Of a DNA stretch of 33,354 nt, positions 24,119 to 30,866 are shown piece after piece; position 1 is the stretch's first letter, and every line of letters begins with the position of its first letter. The notes under the pieces were generated by a model that had not been told where the DNA came from, made no database searches, and saw only the letters and a list, made by a program, of their open reading frames with translations. Position numbers and translations under genes: made by a program. The stretch comes from CAIKZZ01 sp035524595. GTDB taxonomy: Bacteria; Pseudomonadota; Gammaproteobacteria; Steroidobacterales; Steroidobacteraceae. Location of the stretch: NCBI GenBank assembly GCA_035524595.1, contig DATKOP010000024.1:1-33354 (forward strand). The letters run 5' to 3'.

Positions 24119-24430
24119 TCCGCTGCTCCCGTGGCCCGTCGCTGCCCTCCCTGATCCCGAATCCTCGTCGCATCCCCGCGCACGTCCTTGCGCGAAGCCC
24201 ACCGCCCGGCCACAGCCGGAGCTGGCGCGCGCCGTCGGTGCCGCCCGTTCGCGGTCGTCTGTCCGGTATCGGCAGCTGCGTGCCGAATCATGAACCCCGT
24301 GGAGGGGGTGCGAGAGCGTGCCCGAACCACTGCGAAAGTGAACTTCGGGAATCACCTAGGCCGGCGCGCCCGCGCAGGCGCCGTGGACGGCGTCGCCCGC
24401 GATGCACAGCCGAGGGGCCGGCGTCCGGCC
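24119..24430. other. 312-base gap between mnmE and the sensor kinase
   Basis: I see no gene here. It contains a hairpin at the mnmE end (listed separately) and a weak 5-bp stem ACCCC/GGGGT (24294-24309). It must carry any promoter of the kinase gene on the minus strand, but I find no convincing -35/-10 pair. Its base composition is slightly less GC-rich than the flanking genes. Confidence 0.4.
24416..24430 (-). terminator. Small hairpin directly after the mnmE stop (weak terminator candidate)
   Basis: GGCCG (24416-24420) and CGGCC (24426-24430) form a 5-bp stem with a 5-base loop abutting the mnmE TGA. There is no T tract on the minus strand, so termination here would be inefficient or need Rho. 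Confidence 0.25.
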
Positions 24431-25753
24431 TCACTTGCCGATGCAGAAGCTCGCGAAGATCCGCGTCAGCAGGTCCTCGCTCGTGAACCGCCCGGTGATC
24501 TCCCCGAGCACATCGTGCGCAAGCCGAAGCTCCTCGGCGACGAGCTCGCTGCCGTTGCCGGCGTTGAGATGCGCACGTGCCGCTGCCAGGCGCCCGGCTA
24601 CCCGCCCGAGCGCGTCGCGGTGCCTTCGCCTTGCGCTCAGCGTCCCGGCGCCCTCGCCGAGGTAACCGAGGGCGGCTTTCAGGTGCGCGCGCAGCTCCGG
24701 GGTTCCCGCGCCGGTCAGCGCCGACACCGGCAGCCCGCCGGCCGGCGGCGCAGCGCGATCGGTCTTGTTGTAGACGACGCTGACCGGGATTCCAGCGCCG
24801 AGGGCCTCGAGCTCTGCCGGCAGCGCCGCGAGCGCCTGCGGATCGGTCGAGTCGACGACGTAAAGCACGTGGTCGGCACGCGCGAGCGCCGCGCGGGCGC
24901 GGCGGATCCCCTCCGCCTCGATGCGCTGCGGGTCCTCGCGCAGGCCCGCGGTGTCCATGAGCTCGAGCGGCAGCCCGTCGAGGTCGATGCGCTCGCGCAG
25001 CACGTCGCGAGTCGTGCCCGGGATCTCGGTGACGATCGCGGCGTCGTGCCCGGCGAGCGCGTTGAGGAGGCTGGATTTCCCGGCGTTCGGGCGCCCGGCG
25101 ATCACGACCGTGCAGCCTTCCTGCAGCAGCCGCCCCTGCTCGGCCGCCGCCGCGAGCGCATCGAGCGCCGCCGCGAGCGATGCGAGGCGCCTGGCGACGC
25201 CGGACTCCGCGATCAGCTCGAGGTCCTCCTCGGCGAAGTCGATCGCGGCCTCGACGTGCACGCGCACCTCCACGAGACCGGCCTCGAGCGCGTGCACGCG
25301 CGCCGAGAACTCGCCGTCGAGCGAGCGCAGCGCCGCGCGGGCCGCGGCCGCGGAACCGGCGTCGATCAGGTCCGCGATGGCCTCGGCCTGCGCTAGGTCG
25401 AGCTTGTCGTTCAGGAACGCACGCTCCGAGAACTCGCCGGCCCGCGCCGGGCGCGCGCCGAGCTCAAGGCAGCGCGCGACGAGCAGGTCGAGCACGACGG
25501 CGCCGCCGTGGCCGTGCAGCTCGAGCACGTCCTCGCCGGTGAACGACCCGGGCCGGGGGAAGTAAATCGCGAGCCCCGCGTCGATCGACTCGCCGCGGGC
25601 ATCGCGAAAGTGCCGCGCCACGGCACGGCGTGGCGGCGGCAGCGCCCCCAGGATCCCGCGCGCGACCGCCGCGACCGCCGGTCCCGAGACGCGCACGATG
25701 CCGATGCCGCCGCGCCCGGGCGGGGTTGCGATCGCGACGATGGTGTCGGCCAT
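24431..25753 (-). CDS. mnmE: tRNA modification GTPase MnmE (TrmE)
   Basis: A 440-residue GTPase that works with MnmG on wobble uridine 34. The N-terminal folate-binding domain (1-118) has TIVAIATPPGRGGIGIVRVSG and the family mark GEFSERAFLNDKLDLAQAEAI. The G domain is inserted in the helical domain: G1 GRPNAGKS (220-227), G2 GTTRD (246-250), G3 DTAG (267-270), G4 NKTD (329-332). The C-terminus is FCIGK with the conserved Cys437. Length fits (E. coli 454). The ATG at 25751-25753 gives the standard start. It faces the divergent methyltransferase gene across 57 bases, so here mnmE has lost its usual direct link to yidC. Confidence 0.97.
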   Translation of the reverse strand: MADTIVAIATPPGRGGIGIVRVSGPAVAAVARGILGALPPPRRAVARHFRDARGESIDAGLAIYFPRPGSFTGEDVLELHGHGGAVVLDLLVARCLELGARPARAGEFSERAFLNDKLDLAQAEAIADLIDAGSAAAARAALRSLDGEFSARVHALEAGLVEVRVHVEAAIDFAEEDLELIAESGVARRLASLAAALDALAAAAEQGRLLQEGCTVVIAGRPNAGKSSLLNALAGHDAAIVTEIPGTTRDVLRERIDLDGLPLELMDTAGLREDPQRIEAEGIRRARAALARADHVLYVVDSTDPQALAALPAELEALGAGIPVSVVYNKTDRAAPPAGGLPVSALTGAGTPELRAHLKAALGYLGEGAGTLSARRRHRDALGRVAGRLAAARAHLNAGNGSELVAEELRLAHDVLGEITGRFTSEDLLTRIFASFCIGK

Positions 25754-25797
25754 GGGTCCTCGGGTCACCGGCGATGGCCGGGGCGCCGGCACGACGA

Positions 25798-25803
25798 TAC
25801 ACT
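25798..25803 (+). promoter_or_regulatory. Candidate -10 element of the methyltransferase gene
   Basis: TACACT (25798-25803) lies 7 bases before the ATG, the same distance as the mnmG -10 candidate. Initiation would fall at or next to the start codon. A G run immediately before the ATG is too close to act as a normal ribosome-binding site. No -35 match is clear. Confidence 0.35.
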
Positions 25804-25810
25804 CGGGGGG

Positions 25811-26563
25811 ATGCACCCTGTCCACGCCCAGGCGGGTGATGCCGACGAACGACGCTATCCGGCGCCGGTCGCGGCGCGGCGTGCACGGGCGGTCGCCGAG
25901 CTCCTCGAGCTCACGCCCGGGGGTTCGGTACTCGACCTCGGTGTCGGGCCGGCGGGCCTGCTGCTCGATGCGATCGCGCAGCACCGCTGCGAGGGTACGG
26001 GCCTGGTCGCAAGCGAAGCGATGGCCGAGGCTGCGCGCGCATCCGCCGAGCGCGAGGGTCTGGCCGGGCTGGTCGAGTTCCGGCTCGACGACGCCTACAG
26101 CCCGCAACGGCGGCTCGATGCAATCCTCGGCGTTGCGGCCGAGCCCGCGGCGCGCATCGAGGAGGTCGGGGCGCGCTGTTTCGGGTGGCTGAAGGTCGGC
26201 GGGCTCTTCGTCTACGGCGAGCCGTTCTTCCGGCGCCCGCCCGCCCCGCCCTACCGCGCGCTCCTCGGCGCCGCCGCCGAGGGCCTGAGGCTACCGGGGA
26301 TCAGTGCCCGCGCGATCGTCGCGGCCGGATTTGAGCTCACGCTGACGGCGGTGCTCTCCGAGTCCGAGTGGGACGCGCACGAGAGCGCCGCGTACCGCGC
26401 GCGCCTGAGACGGGCGGCGGCGCACGCCGACCGCGCGGCCGCGGCCGAGCTCAGGGCCGAGGCCGAGCGCTGGTACCAGGCCTACTGGCGCTACGGGCGC
26501 GACACGCTCGGCTATGCGCTGCACGCGTTTCGCAAGCCGCGCCACGCGCTCTACGTCGTCTAG
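25811..26563 (+). CDS. SAM-dependent methyltransferase, class I (substrate unknown)
   Basis: A 250-residue Rossmann-fold methyltransferase. Motif I, SVLDLGVGPAGLLLDAI (about residues 39-55), binds S-adenosylmethionine. The following strand ends in an acidic residue (LVASEAMAEAARA), there is a motif near FRLDDAY, and WLKVGGLFVYGEPFF fits the post-II/III region. The C-terminal half is rich in Ala, Arg and Glu and ends with YWRYGRDTLGYALHAFRKP. It resembles a SAM methyltransferase of the small-molecule (Methyltransf_25) kind, but the substrate cannot be told. It reads against both neighbours, sitting between mnmE and yidC. Its TAG shares bases with the yidC TAG in the palindrome CTAG. Confidence 0.8.
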   Translation: MHPVHAQAGDADERRYPAPVAARRARAVAELLELTPGGSVLDLGVGPAGLLLDAIAQHRCEGTGLVASEAMAEAARASAEREGLAGLVEFRLDDAYSPQRRLDAILGVAAEPAARIEEVGARCFGWLKVGGLFVYGEPFFRRPPAPPYRALLGAAAEGLRLPGISARAIVAAGFELTLTAVLSESEWDAHESAAYRARLRRAAAHADRAAAAELRAEAERWYQAYWRYGRDTLGYALHAFRKPRHALYVV

Positions 26564-28242
26564 TCGCGCGTCTTCTGCTCGGCTTCGACGATCTTGTTGA
26601 TGCGCCACTGCTGCGCGATCGACAGCCCCGTGTTCGTGATCCAGTAGAGCACGAGGCCCGCCGGGAAGAACGCCATCATGACGGTCATCACGAGCGGCAT
26701 GAACATGAACACCTTCGCCTGCACCGGGTCGGGCGGCGCCGGGTTCAGCTTGTACTGGCCGAACATCGCCACGCCCATGATGGCCGGCAGCACGAAGTAC
26801 GGGTCCTTCGTCGACAGGTCCTGCACCCACAGCAGGAACGGGGCCTGGCGCATCTCGACGCTCTCGAGCAGCACCCAGTAGAAGGCGATGAACACCGGGA
26901 TCTGCACGACGATCGGCAGGCAGCCGGCGAGCGGGTTCACCTTCTCGCGCTTGTAGAGCTCCATCATCTGGCGGCCGAGCTGCTCGCGGTCGTCCTTGTA
27001 GCGCTCCTGGATCGCCTTCATGCGCGGGGCGAGGTTGCGCATCCGCGCCATCGAGCGCCCGCTCGTCTGCGCGAGCGGATAGAAGCAGAGCTTGATCAGG
27101 AACGTCACGATGATGATCGTGAAGCCCCAGTTGCCGACGAAGCGGTGCACCTGCGCGAGCAGCCAAAAGAGCGGGCGCGCGAGGATCGTGAGGCTGCCGT
27201 AGTCGGCGGCGCGATCGAGCTCCGGGGAGGTCGCCGCGAGCTGGTCCTGCAGCTTCGGGCCCACGTAGAGCGTGTCCTTGAACTCGACGCTGCCGCCCGG
27301 CGCGACTTCGCGGACCGGCCCTGCGACCCGGAGCTGGAAGTCCTTGTCCTTGACCGCGAGCGAGTACTCGGCGTTCGCGTCCCGCTGCGGCACGATCGCG
27401 GCGACGAAGTGGTGCTGCAGCGCTGCGGCCCAGCCGCCGGCGAGCGGCGCTTTCGGCAGCAGGTCCTGGGTCGCCTTCTCGAGGTCGAACTTCTGGAACT
27501 TCTTGCCGTCGTAGATCGCCGGCCCCTTGAACGAGGAGGTGGCCGGGTTCCACATCGAACGCTCGGACTTCTGCCAGTGGCTGAGGATCTGCGCGTAGGC
27601 GCGACCGTGCCAGGGCTGCGTGCCCGAGTTGACGAGCTTCTGGTCGAGGCCGATCGCGTAGCTGCCGCGCCTGAGCGTCAGCGTCCGCGTGACGGTGAGC
27701 CCCGCATCGCTCCAGCGGAGCGGCACGACGAGCTCGTCCTTGCCGTCGGCGAGCGTGAAGCTCGTGGCATCGGCGCTGAAGAGCGCCTTGTGATTGGGCT
27801 CCGGCGCCGCGCCGCCCGAGGTCAGGCCCCACTGGAACACGGCCGGCGCATCCGGTCCCTGCGTCTCGAACAGCCGCATCAGCTCGTTCGGCGCATCCTT
27901 CGCGCGCGGATACTTCAGCAGCGTCGCCTCGCGGATCTCGCCGCCCTCGGTGCTGACGGCGAGATCGAGCACGTCGGTGCGCACGTGGATCACGGGCGCG
28001 GTCGCGGGCGCCGCGGCACCGACCGACGGCGTCTCGGGTGCGGCGGCCGGCGTCGCGCCCGGCGTCGCGCCGACCGTCGGCAGTGCGTCCGAGAGTGAGG
28101 AGCCGGCCGCCGGCGCGTGCGCCGCCGCGCTCGTCGTGGTCGGCGCAGCCGGCGGCGGCGCGTAGTCGTGCTGCCACGCCTGGTAGTTCAGGAACAGGAC
28201 GAGCGCGAGGCCGGTCCACAGAAACAGGCGTTGGTTATCCAT
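26560..28242 (-). CDS. yidC: Membrane protein insertase YidC
   Basis: A 560-residue Oxa1/YidC insertase that places proteins in the inner membrane, alone or with SecYEG. TM1 is residues 5-20 (LFLWTGLALVLFLNYQ). An Ala/Pro/Thr-rich linker (about 28-83) leads to the large periplasmic P1 domain (about 84-345) found in Gram-negative YidC. Five conserved TM segments follow from about 352. The coenzyme-like region has SMARMRNLAPRMKAIQERYKDDREQLGRQMMELYK, in which Arg402 corresponds to the hydrophilic-groove arginine, then KVNPLAGCLPIVVQIPVF and FPAGLVLYWITNT. The start overlaps the yidD stop by eight bases. The stop TAG overlaps the convergent methyltransferase stop. Confidence 0.98.
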   Translation of the reverse strand: MDNQRLFLWTGLALVLFLNYQAWQHDYAPPPAAPTTTSAAAHAPAAGSSLSDALPTVGATPGATPAAAPETPSVGAAAPATAPVIHVRTDVLDLAVSTEGGEIREATLLKYPRAKDAPNELMRLFETQGPDAPAVFQWGLTSGGAAPEPNHKALFSADATSFTLADGKDELVVPLRWSDAGLTVTRTLTLRRGSYAIGLDQKLVNSGTQPWHGRAYAQILSHWQKSERSMWNPATSSFKGPAIYDGKKFQKFDLEKATQDLLPKAPLAGGWAAALQHHFVAAIVPQRDANAEYSLAVKDKDFQLRVAGPVREVAPGGSVEFKDTLYVGPKLQDQLAATSPELDRAADYGSLTILARPLFWLLAQVHRFVGNWGFTIIIVTFLIKLCFYPLAQTSGRSMARMRNLAPRMKAIQERYKDDREQLGRQMMELYKREKVNPLAGCLPIVVQIPVFIAFYWVLLESVEMRQAPFLLWVQDLSTKDPYFVLPAIMGVAMFGQYKLNPAPPDPVQAKVFMFMPLVMTVMMAFFPAGLVLYWITNTGLSIAQQWRINKIVEAEQKTRD

Positions 28243-28531
28243 TGAGCGGGCTCTTGCAGTCGTGGTCGGCGCAGCGCGCGGCGTGCGCGGGAACGGGATC
28301 GTAGCCGCCCGGATGCCACGGGTGGCAGCGCGCGATGCGGCGCGTCGCGAGCCACAGGCCGCGCAGCGCGCCGTGCACCTCGATGGCCTCGAGCGCGTAG
28401 GCCGAGCAGCTCGGGTAGAAGCGGCAGCGGGGACCGAGCAGCGGGCTGATCGCGTAGCGGTACGCGAGGATCAGCGCGCGCGCGAGGAGTGCGAGCGGCG
28501 AACGGGACGGCTGGCGAGGCACGCTGCTCAT
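28235..28531 (-). CDS. yidD: Membrane protein insertion efficiency factor YidD
   Basis: A 98-residue member of the YidD family, a small membrane-associated helper of YidC-dependent insertion. It has an N-terminal amphipathic/hydrophobic helix (LALLARALILAYRYAISPLL) and the family core CRFYPSCSAYALEAIEVHG, then RIARCHPWHPGGYDPVP, with its three conserved cysteines. It overlaps rnpA by four bases (ATGA) and yidC by eight, the usual tight rnpA-yidD-yidC order. Confidence 0.97.
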   Translation of the reverse strand: MSSVPRQPSRSPLALLARALILAYRYAISPLLGPRCRFYPSCSAYALEAIEVHGALRGLWLATRRIARCHPWHPGGYDPVPAHAARCADHDCKSPLNG

Positions 28532-28896
28532 GAGTGGCCGGGCGGCAGCCTGCGCGCCGCTGCAGCGAACAGGTGCTCGAGGCTCGCCTCGATCGCCGAG
28601 CGGTCGGCGGCGCGCGCGCCGGCGCGGCTCGTGACGACGTAGTCGACCGGCGGCAGCGTGGCGTGCCGGATCCGGAACAGCTCGCGGATGATCCTGCGCA
28701 CGCGGTTGCGGCGCACGGCGTTGCCGACGGTGCGCGCGCTCACGCTCATCCCGAGCCGCGCGAAGCCAAAGTCGTTGGAGAGCGCATTCACCGCGAAGAG
28801 TCCGTCGCCCGCGCGCGAGCGGCTACGGTAGACGCGCTCGAAGTCGGCGGCGCTGCGCAGCCGGTGGCGAGGGAGGAAGCGGAAGGGATGGGTCAC
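28528..28896 (-). CDS. rnpA: Ribonuclease P protein component RnpA
   Basis: A 122-residue basic protein, subunit of RNase P, which trims the 5' leader from tRNA precursors. It has the start FLPRHRLRSAADFERVYRS, the central cleft residues FARLGMSVSARTVGNAVRRNRVRRIIRELFR (about 45-75, containing the RNR signature), and a variable tail. It lies 47 bases after rpmH and overlaps yidD by four bases. No ribosome-binding site is obvious. Confidence 0.97.
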   Translation of the reverse strand: MTHPFRFLPRHRLRSAADFERVYRSRSRAGDGLFAVNALSNDFGFARLGMSVSARTVGNAVRRNRVRRIIRELFRIRHATLPPVDYVVTSRAGARAADRSAIEASLEHLFAAAARRLPPGHS

Positions 28897-28923
28897 GGCG
28901 ACGCAAGATTCGGCGTCGCGCGC

Positions 28924-28948
28924 CGGCGCTCAGGCGTCGGCGCTCAGG
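28924..28948. repeat. 11-base direct repeat at the rpmH stop codon
   Basis: CGGCGCTCAGG occurs at 28924-28934 and 28938-28948. The second copy contains the rpmH stop (TCA on plus). The copies are 14 bases apart and therefore out of frame with each other. It looks like a small local duplication. Confidence 0.5.
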
Positions 28949-29084
28949 GAATCAGGCGCTTGCGGCCCTTCGCGCGGCGGCGCGCCAGGACCTGGCGACC
29001 CTTCTTCGTCGCCATGCGCGCACGGAAGCCGTGCGTGCGCTTACGCTTGACCCTGCTCGGCTGGTAGGTGCGCTTGGTCGCCAT
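28944..29084 (-). CDS. rpmH: 50S ribosomal protein L34
   Basis: A 46-residue, very basic protein with the full L34 pattern: MATKRTYQPSRVKRKRTHGF, ARMATKKGRQVLARRRAKGR and a short hydrophobic end. It is the first gene of the leftward rpmH-rnpA-yidD-yidC series. The start ATG 29082-29084 is fixed by the family N-terminus. It has a well-formed promoter in the rpmH-dnaA gap and a leader of about 43 bases. Confidence 0.98.
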   Translation of the reverse strand: MATKRTYQPSRVKRKRTHGFRARMATKKGRQVLARRRAKGRKRLIP

Positions 29085-29133
29085 GGGAAAATCGTCCAAA
29101 AACAGAGAGATGCCGGATCGGCGAGAGCCGCGC

Positions 29134-29162
29134 ACTGTACGGGGGCGAGCGCGCCTTGTCAA
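29134..29162 (-). promoter_or_regulatory. Sigma70-type promoter of rpmH
   Basis: On the minus strand, a consensus -35 TTGACA (plus 29157-29162) and a -10 TACAGT (plus 29134-29139) are separated by exactly 17 bases. This is the best promoter match in the window and fits the high expression expected for rpmH. Confidence 0.75.
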
Positions 29163-29165
29163 CGC

Positions 29166-29249
29166 GACGGCTTCGCCGTCCGGCGTTCCTGTGGGCCGAC
29201 CCACGGTATAGACTCGCTCCCCCTTTTTTAAGACCCACGCGCCCACAGG
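29166..29249 (+). promoter_or_regulatory. dnaA upstream region with stacked hairpins and repeated CCCAC motifs
   Basis: GACGGC-TTC-GCCGTC (29166-29180) and GTGGG-CCGA-CCCAC (29191-29204) form two adjacent hairpins before a possible -10 TATAGA (29207-29212). CCTGTGGGC (29188-29196) and GCCCACAGG (29241-29249) make a 9-base inverted repeat around the -10 and leader, and GACCCACG is repeated at 29198 and 29232. No consensus DnaA box was found in the rpmH-dnaA gap. Confidence 0.4.
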
Positions 29250-29255
29250 CAGCGG

Positions 29256-30602
29256 ATGCAAAGCACGGCGACACTCTGGAATCGCTGCCTGCGCCAACTC
29301 GAGGCCGAAGTGCCCGAGCAGCTGTTCAACGTCTGGGTGCGCCCGCTGCAGGCGGTGGAGGACGACGGCGTGCTGCGCCTGCTGGCGCCCAACCGCTTCG
29401 TCGTCGAGTGGATCCGCCAGAACCTCTACGACCGGATCGGCGAATTGCTGCGCAGCAACGGCGAGGCCGCCAACGCGCCCCAGGTGCTGGTCGAGGTCGG
29501 CTCGCGCCCGGCGGATGCGCCCGCGGTGCCGGCGCCGCCCGCCGCCGGCAGCCGCCCGGCGCGCGCGGCGCCCGTCGTCAGCGGCGGGCGCATCAACCCG
29601 GACTTCACCTTCGACACGTTCGTCGAGGGCAAGAGCAACCAGCTCGCGAAGGCCGCGGCGCGCCAGGTCGCCGACAACCCGGGCCGCGCGTACAACCCGC
29701 TGTTCATCTACGGCGGCGTCGGCCTCGGCAAGACCCACCTGATGCACGCGGTCGCGAACGAGATGAAGTCGCGCCGACCGGAAGCGCGCGTGGCGTACGT
29801 GCACTCGGAGCGCTTCGTCGGCGACATGGTGCGCGCGCTTCAGCACAACACGATCGCCGACTTCAAGCAGGCCTACCGGACGCTCGATGCGCTGCTGATC
29901 GACGACATCCAGTTCTTTGCCGGCAAGGACCGCTCGCAGGAGGAGTTCTTCCACACGTTCAACGCCCTGCTCGAGGGCCAGCAGCAGGTGATCCTGACCT
30001 GCGACCGCTACCCGAAGGAGGTGACGGGGCTCGAGGAGCGCCTGAAGTCGCGCTTCGGCTGGGGACTGACCGTCTCGATCGAGCCGCCGGAGCTCGAGAC
30101 CTGCGTCGCGATCCTGATGAGCAAGGCGCACGGCGCGCAGATCGAGCTCCCCGAGGAGGTCGCGTTCTTCATCGCCAAGCGCATCCGCTCCAACGTCCGC
30201 GAGCTCGAGGGGGCGCTCAGGCGCGTGGCCGCGAACGCGCAGTTCACCGGCCGGCCGATCACGCTGGATTTCGCGAAGGAAGCGCTCAGGGACCTGCTCG
30301 CGCTCCAGGAGAAGCTCGTCACCGTCGACAACATCCAGAAGACGGTCGCCGAGTACTACAAGATCCGCGTCGCGGACCTGCTGTCCAAGCGCCGCAGCCG
30401 CTCGATCGCGCGGCCGCGCCAGGTCGCGATGGCGCTCTCGAAGGAACTGACGAACCACTCGCTGCCGGAGATCGGCGACGCCTTCGGCGGCCGCGACCAC
30501 ACGACCGTGCTGCACGCCTGCAAGCGCGTCAAGGAACTGCGCGAGACCGAGCGGCGCCTGTCGGAGGATTTCTCAAACCTGTTGAGAACCCTGACCGGTT
30601 GA
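29256..30602 (+). CDS. dnaA: Chromosomal replication initiator DnaA
   Basis: A 448-residue AAA+ initiator that binds DnaA boxes and opens the origin. Domain I (1-75) has WNRCLRQLEAEVPEQLFNVWVRPLQA-like text, followed by a short Ala/Pro linker (about 82-110). Domain III begins at NPDFTFDTFVEGKSNQLA and has Walker A GGVGLGKT (153-160), Walker B LLIDD (213-217) and box VII LKSRFGWGL with its arginine finger. Domain IV (about 355-448) carries the DNA-binding signature GGRDHTTVLHACKRV (411-425). Length is typical of gammaproteobacteria with a short domain II. The ATG at 29256 gives the normal N-terminus. It opens the rightward dnaA-dnaN-recF-gyrB series. Confidence 0.98.
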   Translation: MQSTATLWNRCLRQLEAEVPEQLFNVWVRPLQAVEDDGVLRLLAPNRFVVEWIRQNLYDRIGELLRSNGEAANAPQVLVEVGSRPADAPAVPAPPAAGSRPARAAPVVSGGRINPDFTFDTFVEGKSNQLAKAAARQVADNPGRAYNPLFIYGGVGLGKTHLMHAVANEMKSRRPEARVAYVHSERFVGDMVRALQHNTIADFKQAYRTLDALLIDDIQFFAGKDRSQEEFFHTFNALLEGQQQVILTCDRYPKEVTGLEERLKSRFGWGLTVSIEPPELETCVAILMSKAHGAQIELPEEVAFFIAKRIRSNVRELEGALRRVAANAQFTGRPITLDFAKEALRDLLALQEKLVTVDNIQKTVAEYYKIRVADLLSKRRSRSIARPRQVAMALSKELTNHSLPEIGDAFGGRDHTTVLHACKRVKELRETERRLSEDFSNLLRTLTG

Positions 30603-30611
30603 TGTGCACAA
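30603..30611 (-). promoter_or_regulatory. DnaA-box-like site 1
   Basis: Plus strand TGTGCACAA; the reverse is TTGTGCACA, one mismatch to the relaxed consensus TTATNCACA. It starts one base after the dnaA stop. Confidence 0.35.
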
Positions 30612-30648
30612 TCTGTGGAGCGGGCCGCGGGCCAAAAAGCGTGGCAAG

Positions 30649-30657
30649 ATATCCACA
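30649..30657 (+). promoter_or_regulatory. DnaA-box-like site 2
   Basis: ATATCCACA, one mismatch (first base) to TTATCCACA. Confidence 0.5.
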
Positions 30658-30747
30658 CGAGTCCCACAGCGTGTGAGCGGCTTGCGCGCGATCGATCCAG
30701 AGACTTCGCCAGGCGATAAGCGCGCGACGGGGCTCGGGATTTTCCGG

Positions 30748-30756
30748 TTATCCACG
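30748..30756 (+). promoter_or_regulatory. DnaA-box-like site 3
   Basis: TTATCCACG, one mismatch (last base) to TTATCCACA, in the more AT-rich part of the gap. Confidence 0.55.
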
Positions 30757-30770
30757 GCTTCGGGGCTGCT

Positions 30771-30788
30771 TAACTGCTACAGCAGTTA
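30771..30788. promoter_or_regulatory. 18-base dyad upstream of dnaN
   Basis: TAACTGCTACAGCAGTTA is an 8-2-8 inverted repeat. It lies 78 bases before dnaN next to AT-rich sequence (TATCTTAGAT) where a dnaN promoter could lie. It may be a protein-binding operator or a short cruciform/hairpin in the origin. Confidence 0.5.
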
Positions 30789-30866
30789 TCTTAGATCCGA
30801 AGAGCCGCAAGAAAGAATTAGAGCAGTCCCGGGCGAGCGCGGCGCGCCGCCTCTGAAGGTGCAGCG

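Larger units (their letters stand above)
30603..30866. other. Probable replication origin region (dnaA-dnaN intergenic)
   Basis: A 264-base gap without a gene. It holds three DnaA-box-like 9-mers (30603, 30649, 30748), an 18-base dyad (30771-30788) and its most AT-rich part at about 30740-30835, which could be the unwinding region. Location between dnaA and dnaN and the switch of coding strand nearby support an origin role. The boxes are each one base off consensus, so the true origin limits are not certain. Confidence 0.55.

Noticed and set aside
29156..29161. TTGTCA as a -35 of dnaA
   Set aside because: It lies about 45 bases before the possible dnaA -10, far too distant. The same bases form the consensus -35 of rpmH on the other strand.
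29217..29231. T run before dnaA as an intrinsic terminator
   Set aside because: The T tract (CCCCCTTTTTTTAAG) is not directly preceded by a GC stem-loop, and no plus-strand gene precedes it to be terminated.
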